Source of the DNA: Symsagittifera roscoffensis | Lineage: Eukaryota; Xenacoelomorpha; Acoela; Convolutidae | Reading direction: 5' to 3' | Length of the DNA stretch: 64,000 nt | NCBI RefSeq assembly: GCF_963678635.1 | Contig: NC_087066.1 | Coordinates: 45,371,225-45,435,224 of the forward strand | Shown here: positions 57,390 through 64,000 of the stretch, one piece after another | Layout: every line of letters begins with the position of its first letter | Position numbering within the stretch: position 1 is the stretch's first letter | The notes under the pieces: model-generated | What the model was told of the DNA's origin: nothing | Database searches by the model: none | The model's input: the letters and a program-made list of their open reading frames with translations, nothing else | Program-made: the position numbers and the translations under genes

Positions 57390-60049
57390 TTAAAAAAATT
57401 CAACGTATTTCGGATAAACTGGACATTGTGAATGTTCAAACGGCAATTTCTTGAAGGTAAAAGGGTAGCGAATGATGTGAACATTTCTAGCAAGGGGATA
57501 GGTAATGAGTTTGCTGCACGCCTGTACCTCATTATTATAATTAGCCGGTCCGGGGGTCATTTCACCAGCTTTAAACGTGACTGGATACTTTCCAATCAAG
57601 TGATAAGCAGGTGCCCTTTTTTTCATCACGTTGGGAGCCGGGGTCTTATATGCACCTGGTCCTGGTGTCTGCGTGAAACAAAAGTGTTAATCAAGGCAAG
57701 AAAAAACTAAAGAATACTAACGTTCTCTGGCTTGTGGGCTCCGGGCCCTGGCTTAGTAGTTGTATCCGAAGGCAATTCGTTCCTGGCAGTGATTGAGTAG
57801 CCAGGTCTCTTCTGCTTGTAGACGTTCGGATCCGTGGTCTTATACGCTCCTGGACCCGGAGTCTAAAGGTCATGTTAGGTCATGATGAAGGTTATGAAGC
57901 TCGTGCATGTATTACAATTTTAACCACGGGATATATCTTCAAAATTATGCACTAATTCAATTTTTTTTACAACAAAAAGTGAAATGTTCGTTGTTGAAAC
58001 AACGAACATTTCACTTTTTGTTGTAAAAAAAAAAACATAATTGAAAATTCTCTCAATTTTTGAGAAATTTCCAGTTTTTCCATATATCTTGCAAGCTCAT
58101 TGGTCGAACGAAACCCAAGGTATCAAAAAAAAACTATTTGTTACAAGGCATAATTACAGTGAATTACTACTAAGAATTCAATTGAATGATTAATGAATGA
58201 CGCATATTGTCTTTGTTTTTTACGCATTCGGATGAGCAGATTTCGAGGATGCGCTCTCCTATTTGAGTGAGCAGTCACTCTAAGTAAATACCTTCTGCAA
58301 GTCCTCGCTGAATCCTCCCTGGTTCGGTCGGCTCCTCACTCCGTACGAGGGAGCTGAGCTTTTGTCTACACAGTTAGCTCCAACCGTAGTCGGCAAAGAG
58401 TACGCATTGGGCGCTAAAAACATTATAAGAACATTAATTCTAAAATCATTACATGTCCCCTGCGACTTTTGGCCCAAACTGAGAGCTTCAATCTTGGTTT
58501 GCTGGCTTTTTTTCTTTGTTGGTTTTCTTGGTTTCAAATCCCAAACTATGCAAAGCAGCAACTCATACACTGGGTTACTCTGTTTTTCTCACGCTCTTTC
58601 GCTTCTTACTCTTTCTGCTTTTTATTCTGGAGTTTTCGCCAATTATTTTTTTCGTTTTTCTTCTGTTTTTCATTTTCATGTTTTCTGATCAATACAAGTT
58701 GCCTTATATTAGTTACTAACAAGGTGTGTTGTCAGATTTTGACTGTTTGGTGCGTCCACCAATACTGTACTGAGGTGCGTTTCTGTACACCTGCTTGGTT
58801 GCCCCGTCCACTCCGTACTTGTCTGAAAGATAGAGAGAAAAGTGACAGATAGAACAGAGCCATAGAGTCCACTACGTTACCCGGGTTTATGTTAGGCGGC
58901 TCAATTGCAGTCCTCGCCGCCATTGAAAACTCGGGTGCTTTTCGCTTGGTAGGACTATGGTCCACCTTGTATGCAGCTACAAATCATACGACAATTAAAT
59001 ACCTGCTACAGTTAGACGCCTGATTTAAGAAGTCTTCTCACAGGAACTTGTTCGGAGCTAATTGGGTTTTGGTCACAGAACTTATGGTAGCCACCAAAAT
59101 ACCACTAGTCTGAAGCAATGCATATTCAAAGTGGCTCTTTTTCCTTTTTAACCCAATGAGCATCAAGTTTATAGTGTAATGTGGTAATTAAAAAGACCAC
59201 ATGTTTGTCATGACGTTATTAGTCTCAATGTCAATTTTCACAACAATAAGATTTTGCGAGCAATAATATTACATGTAAAATTTCGCAAGTGGGGGAAAAG
59301 GAAAAAGAGCTTTCAAAATTAATTAAAATTATCCAAAATTACCCTCAATCGTGCCAGCATAAAACTTCTAGGTCGGCTGTAAAAAATGCGAGCCAAAATA
59401 AAAAAGTGTTAGCGCAAAAAAAAGAAGATCTTAAATGGAAAAATATAAGGTTGCATGGGTTCTCTTACCAGGCGAGGGTGTCATCCACTGCTGCATGTCC
59501 GCGTGTCGTCCCGAGATGCTCGGCTGAGGCGCCCCTGCTTTGCCCTTGTTGGTCATGCCATCTGGGTTGTACTTGGGTCCAGGGGAGCAGTCATCTGTGA
59601 ACTGCTTGCCCCTCCCTGCAATAGAGTAAGAGGGCAGCTTCCTCTTTGAGTTGCAATGGTCCTCCGCTCCTACTACAGATCTCAGCTGGTAGCAGGGTCC
59701 CGGACTGGAGTACATGGCGGCGATGGGCCCACGGGGCCTGGTTGGTTCAGGGACCCTAGAAAGTTGCATATTGCTAATAAAAGCAGTAACATTCAACTTC
59801 ATATTACACTTGTTTAGCTCAAGTCAATATCCGAGAATTTGTGATTGATAGTCGGTTTCTTCTCGGTTTAAGGACATTTTTTGATTGTTCGAAAGAAGTC
59901 TGATAATGAAAAATGACGAATCTTCCTCTTTTAAGTAAGGTTCTGTCCATTACTAAGGCTGACTATTTCGCCAAGAAATTTGAACAATAAAGGAATATGA
60001 AAGAACTATTTTTAGAAAGAGCACAGATCTGTCTTACTTGTTTTGCATG
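57390..60049 (-). CDS. ODF3: ODF3/CIMAP1-like protein (SHIPPO repeats), complete gene
   Basis: ODF3/CIMAP1 proteins are microtubule-associated and lie in sperm tails and cilia. Seven exons join without a break: 60049-60039, 59755-59469, 58976-58881, 58822-58721, 58413-58292, 57862-57722 and 57668-57390 (TAA). They total 1038 nt, giving 345 residues, longer than the roughly 254 of human ODF3. All junctions are GT-AG and one intron is 58 nt. The first exon codes only four residues (MQNK) behind a GCC-ATG context. The N-terminal part has TRPRGPIAAMYSSPGPCY, almost as in vertebrate ODF3. Nine SHIPPO motifs follow: SSPGPCY, SPGPKY, TPSPAAY, a degenerate NPDKY, TPSPNAY, TPGPGAY, KPGPGAH, TPGPGAY and TPGPANY. 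Block GGFSEDLQK also matches ODF3. No polyadenylation signal was seen close to the stop. Confidence 0.9.
57961..58032. repeat. Perfect 35-bp-arm hairpin in an ODF3-like intron
   Basis: The left arm 57961-57995 and right arm 57998-58032 are exact inverted copies separated by two bases. It lies between the exons at 58292 and 57862. Confidence 0.9.
59133..59311. mobile_element. GGCTCTTTTTCC-type MITE, copy d, in an intron
   Basis: Flanks TTCAAAGT and TTCAAAAT match at 7 of 8 positions. It lies in the intron between exons 59469 and 58976 of the ODF3-like gene. Short G run only. Confidence 0.7.
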
Positions 60050-61316
60050 GCCTGATAATGTTAGCATAACTCATGAAATTTTTCACAATTTCACTTTTCT
60101 TTGCCAAGAAAAACTCTTGTGAAAAACGTAAGTCTCGCTTTCCGTTTTCCCATCCCATTTGTAAAAAAAAAACTAGAGTTATTAAAAATGTTTTTACGGC
60201 AATTGTTGCATCTGAAAAAGCTTCTAGAAATGTGTTCACTTGCTTACGCAAAAACGTTTTATTGCAGTTTAGAACATCAAATAACATTTTAAACAAGCTT
60301 TCTTAAAATGAATTTTAAAAACTCAAAGGGGGTCAACTTGGAAAAGAGCAAAAGAGCCCAAGAAAATATGCAATGCAGTAGGGAAACTGGAAGCGAGCCA
60401 AAAAAAACCCAACCCTCAATTCCATACCGAACCCTCGAAAAGACACGTTCTTATAAACGAGATTCAAGCTTTGCACTTTCATAATTTTTCGTTTCTTTGA
60501 CGAATCGAGGCTTTGAAGAAGTTTCTCAAGTGAGAATTGACTTACATGATTGAAGGTGATGTATGGTATTAGATGGTAAATAGACACCAAACAAGAGGTT
60601 AACAATTAACCCACGTTAGCTATGATAGCACGTTTTTATTAAAAATAATGGCTTTTGTTTTGGTTTGACGGCGATTTAGCGGTACTGGTTTAAAGCGCAC
60701 CTGCAAATTTATAATTTTTGTATCGACTTGGTGTGATTATATTCGTTATGACAAATAAATAAATATTAGATCTTATGTGTTTTCTTCACATTCAAAAGGT
60801 CTGCAGATTGTGAGGAGTTGCTTGGAAACAATTGTTCTCAGCTACGCTCAAATGTACAATAAAAATTATATCTACGTTAAAAAATATTCGAATGGTATAA
60901 TGGTAATTTTGCTGCATTTTATTACACTTGACTAGCGTTTAACGTAATTTAAAGAGATTTTTCAATCAAAATTACGTTTTACATGGACCAAAAAAATCGA
61001 GAAGTCTCAAATATGAAAAGTTATATGGCTGGTCCAATTTGCGTTAAATTAAGCTAAGTGATGACTTTAGATGGCTCGTCTATAATAAATATCTTTCGCA
61101 TAGAAACATTAAAAACAATTAAAAACATCAAATCGTATTCTGATTCAAAATTTTTTGACCGCATAAATGGACATACTTTTACAGGCACACATCCATCAAA
61201 AAACAAGAAACATGGAAAAAAACTATACTATAAAATCAGAATTATTAGGAAATTTTAGTTTTGATTAGAACCCAGCTCTTGACTTCATAAGCTTGAACAA
61301 AATTATATAGATACAT
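60050..61316. other. Upstream region of the ODF3-like gene
   Basis: It should contain the promoter and 5' untranslated region of the minus-strand gene, but I can identify no specific element. Open frames on both strands overlap and have no motif. Confidence 0.35.
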
Positions 61317-61682
61317 AAAGGCGCGGATCTAGGATTTTCTCGAGGGGAGGGGGTGGTCGGATTTTCGAAAAAAATTTGTCGACCTTTTTTTAGTTGACCA
61401 AATTGATTCTCTGAGCTCTCCCAAATACTTATACGGACCTTTTCGACCATTTTTTTTTGCGCCGCTTTCGAATTTTTCAAAAAACAGGCCAAAATAGACT
61501 CCCACATCAAAATTAGTATATCTTGGCGCCAAAGGTGTCTTTTGAAAATTTTTAAGGTCACTCAGCCAAAAGTGGGTATTTCAAAATAGTACACAGGAGG
61601 GACCCATTGGGTCAGCAGGCGGGAGAATTCTTGAGCGGGAGTCGTACGCCCGACCACGTCCTCGTTCCCCTGAAATCCGCTG
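61317..61682. mobile_element. hAT-type MITE, sixth copy
   Basis: Contains GGCGCGGATCTAGGATTTTC at the left and GAAATCCGCTG at the right. The interior is shared with the copies at 23.1 and 55.9 kb. The terminal CAGGG has decayed. Confidence 0.5.
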
Positions 61683-61700
61683 CATATTTCTTAAAAAGAA

Positions 61701-61933
61701 TTACATGGGCTCTTTTCCAGTTCTCCACGTTTGATTTTTTTCTGAAACTAATCATATGAAAGTCTATTCAAAATTAATTTTCATGTTATAAACTGCATCA
61801 AAACGGTGTCAGTGCGAACAATTTTTGAACAGCTTAATTTTGTGAATTTTCGTAAATTTTTTGAACAGCTTAATTTTGTAAATTTTTGAACAGCTTAATT
61901 TGAGTTGGGAAACTGGAAAAAAAGCCCGTGTAA
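61701..61933. mobile_element. Small TIR element with internal minisatellite
   Basis: TTACATGGGCTCTTTTCCAG at the left and CTGGAAAAAAAGCCCGTGTAA at the right are inverted copies with a few differences. A unit TTGAACAGCTTAATTTTGT is repeated three times at 61824-61905. Confidence 0.6.
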
Positions 61934-62141
61934 TCATAACAGCATTGGTACCCACCTACCCAGAGCTGGAATAGCATGTAACATTACTACGAAAATGGAA
62001 AACTAGCTGGAGGGGGAGGAGGAAGGGGAAAAGAGTGCCAAACGTGAGAGCGGTCCACGGGGAATAGGGGCCAAAAGTATGCCAGGAAAGAAGTTTATAG
62101 ATAAAACATGAAAAATGATTGATTGAAACTGTTTAACTTAC

Positions 62142-62236
62142 GCTGCTTGAGAAGTTTTACTGGTTGATTGGTTGCAACTTTGATCAGGGTAAGACGTAGT
62201 AACGCTTTCAGAAGATGGTATTCACAGCCGGTCAGA
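62142..62236 (-). other. Possible exon ending in a strong donor
   Basis: On the minus strand CAAGCAGC|GTAAGTTA at 62141 is a good donor. The frame open before it has a TGA at about 62219 and no ATG. Another frame is also open. It may be a 5' untranslated exon of the ODF3-like gene or of an unrelated gene. Confidence 0.25.
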
Positions 62237-62664
62237 TTTGTTAAAAGTATTGGTTACTCTACGAGACGCTTGCTTGGTTGTTCGGGATGTCGGGTCGGAA
62301 TGAGAAGTCACATTAGCGGAATTACACACGTGCACAGGAAAGACTTTGATTATAGCCATCATCATGTTCGACGAAAAGACTAAAAAACAAAAATGTACAT
62401 ATTGTCTTTTTTTTCTCACCCAACCCAGAATTTTTTTCTTGTATTGCGTTTGTTTCAGTTGCTTCTTGTCCAGTTTAAACTATCTTTTACCGTTTCTACC
62501 ACGACATATCATCATCACATTTACAGAGCTATAATTGAATTTACGAAGCTGTGTATGATGACAAAATGTGTTTGTTTTTGGATTCACAAGCTAAACTTCC
62601 TATCAATTAGATCACATGAACAAAAATTAGGATTGTAAGGGGGGATTGGCCCAAGAGCCCGTTT

Positions 62665-62880
62665 GGCTCTTTTTCCTTCCCCCCCCCCACCTCACGAGCT
62701 TCAATATATTAGTGTAACGAGTGGTTTTACGAGGTTGAGTATGAAGACAAAATATGTTTGTCATAGCCTTATTAGTCTATATGTAAATTTTCATAACAAT
62801 CGGACAATCTGGTCAACAAATTTACATGTAAAATTTTGCAGGTGGGGGGGGGGGGGGGGGGGGGGGAAGGAAAAAGAGCC
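62665..62880. mobile_element. GGCTCTTTTTCC-type MITE, copy e
   Basis: GCCCGTTT flanks both ends (62657-62664 and 62881-62888), a perfect 8-bp target duplication. Terminal repeats GGCTCTTTTTCC are intact. A run of more than 20 G precedes the right end. Confidence 0.85.
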
Positions 62881-62944
62881 GCCCGTTTTTACTCGGCTCT
62901 CGTAACCAAATTGATTTGAAATTTTTCTCCCTGTAACTAGCATA

Positions 62945-63164
62945 GGCTCTTTTTCTCCCCCCCCCCCCCCCCCCCCCCCACTTCACACGAGCATCAATTT
63001 TATAGTCTAACGAGTGGTTTTACAAGGTTCATTATGAAAACCAAAGATGTTTCTTATGGCCTAATTAGTCTGCATGTCAATTTTCATGACAATCGGACAA
63101 TGTGAACAGTAATTTTAATCATAAAAGTTTGCAGGTGGGGGGGGGGGGGGAAGGAAAAAGAGCC
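62945..63164. mobile_element. GGCTCTTTTTCC-type MITE, copy f
   Basis: Flanks CTAGCATA and CTAGCATG match at 7 of 8 positions. It carries a long C run near the left end and a G run near the right end, complementary to each other. Confidence 0.8.
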
Positions 63165-63241
63165 CTAGCATGAAATAATCTCAAATTTATTTCGAGTCGT
63201 TCAATTCAAACTTTCCATTTTCAAGGTTTTTTAAGCGCTAA

Positions 63242-63784
63242 TTTTCCGACTTTCGATACGAAGGTAACAGAATATTTGTGCTCGGGGTGGGTTTTTTTGC
63301 TTCAGACAAATTTCGACTTTTTACCTAGCCATTTTTGACGGAATTTTTTAAATATCATTCAGAAGGTATTGTTGTCCTGAGCTTAAATTTGAAAAAAAAA
63401 ATTTTTCACCTGTAATCATTTTTCGTAGAGTTATGGGGGTTTGAAGATTGCCATTTTGGCCAATTTGGGACAATTAACGCGCGATATATTTCGCGCTATT
63501 AACACGTAAGCCGAGATTTAATCCGTCTTAGAAATTGTTTTAAATTGGTTGAAAGAAGCTTATTTGCCAGAATTGATTTGTTGCAAGGAGCGAAATTTAT
63601 TCTTTTGTAGTTTATATGGCGTATGGGGTGATGATTTTCATAGAAAAAATCGAATTTTAGAGAATTTTTTTTTCATTTTGTTCATTACATTTAATTTGTT
63701 AATGATATTTATGTTATTACTGCTCTATAAACTTTAAAATGCAGTCGGAACATTCAGGGCTTTGCCCTGATACGAGCAGTCTTG
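63242..63784 (+). mobile_element. HINE-like element, full copy G
   Basis: Plus orientation. It starts TTTTCCGACTTTCGATACG and contains GCAGTCGGAACATTCAGGGC, the hairpin CAGGGCTTTGCCCTG and the end GAGCAGTCTTG followed by TT. Confidence 0.75.
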
Positions 63785-64000
63785 TTATGGCTTAATCGAT
63801 GATATTACGATGTATAACATGTGGAAAAAATTTGATTCCAGATTACTTGGTTCGTGCCTCAAGCAAGGTTTTATAACATACACAAATAGAATACAAGCAA
63901 CCTTTGAAAAAAGTTTTTTGTTACAAAAATGAGCAAGATTTAAATTTTAAAAAGTAATATCTGTTTTTTGAGGGTCTTGGTTTTTTGTTACTAGACATGG

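Noticed and set aside
58362-58852. Plus-strand frames of 108 and 127 codons rich in Phe and Ser
   Set aside because: They are antisense shadows of ODF3-like exons and of the pyrimidine-rich intron between them.
59469-59755. Alternative upstream exon for the ODF3-like gene at 62142-62236
   Set aside because: The 11-nt exon at 60039-60049 supplies an ATG, a donor and the right phase. The distant candidate has an in-frame TGA and no ATG.

Overview
This is AT-rich nuclear DNA from an animal. Two kinds of evidence support that: spliced protein-coding genes whose intron phases fit together (including a clear homologue of the sperm-tail and ciliary protein ODF3/CIMAP1), and BEL/Pao and envelope-bearing Ty3/gypsy retroelements, which are typical of metazoans. 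I cannot name the species. Several introns are very short (36 to 60 nt). There are no bacterial features, tRNAs, rRNAs or CRISPR arrays that I could recognise.

Layout. 1-2.8 kb: repeat-rich DNA with two fold-back hairpins. 2.86-15.23 kb: one 12.4-kb Ty3/gypsy-type endogenous retrovirus-like element with two LTRs, decayed gag, pol and env-like frames, and an antisense spliced open frame between pol and env. 15.8-26.9 kb: MITEs of hAT and Tc1/mariner type, a family of rolling-circle (Helentron/HINE-like) elements including a head-to-tail pair, minisatellites, a 440-bp tandem duplication, and a cryptic plus-strand gene with tiny introns at 16.55-17.30 kb. 26.9-37.8 kb: a small three-exon minus-strand gene (257 codons, C-terminal membrane anchor), a larger minus-strand gene with phase-1 introns and a possible membrane-spanning 5' part, a two-exon plus-strand gene end nested in one of its introns, and a nest of terminal-inverted-repeat transposons at 31.8-35.0 kb.

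39.7-46.9 kb: a long inverted repeat, MITEs, two isolated exon candidates and a decayed BEL/Pao element on the minus strand. 47-57 kb: mostly repeats, with little coding signal. 57.4-60.05 kb: a complete seven-exon ODF3/CIMAP1-like gene on the minus strand, with MITE and hairpin insertions in its introns. 60.1-64 kb: MITEs with long G/C homopolymers and another full rolling-circle element.

The host genes do not form an operon or an evident pathway. The window is best read as a transposon-dense locus with a few genes on both strands. The most unusual items are the antisense spliced frame inside the retroelement, the tandem HINE pair, the nested TIR elements and the short-intron genes that a simple ORF search misses.
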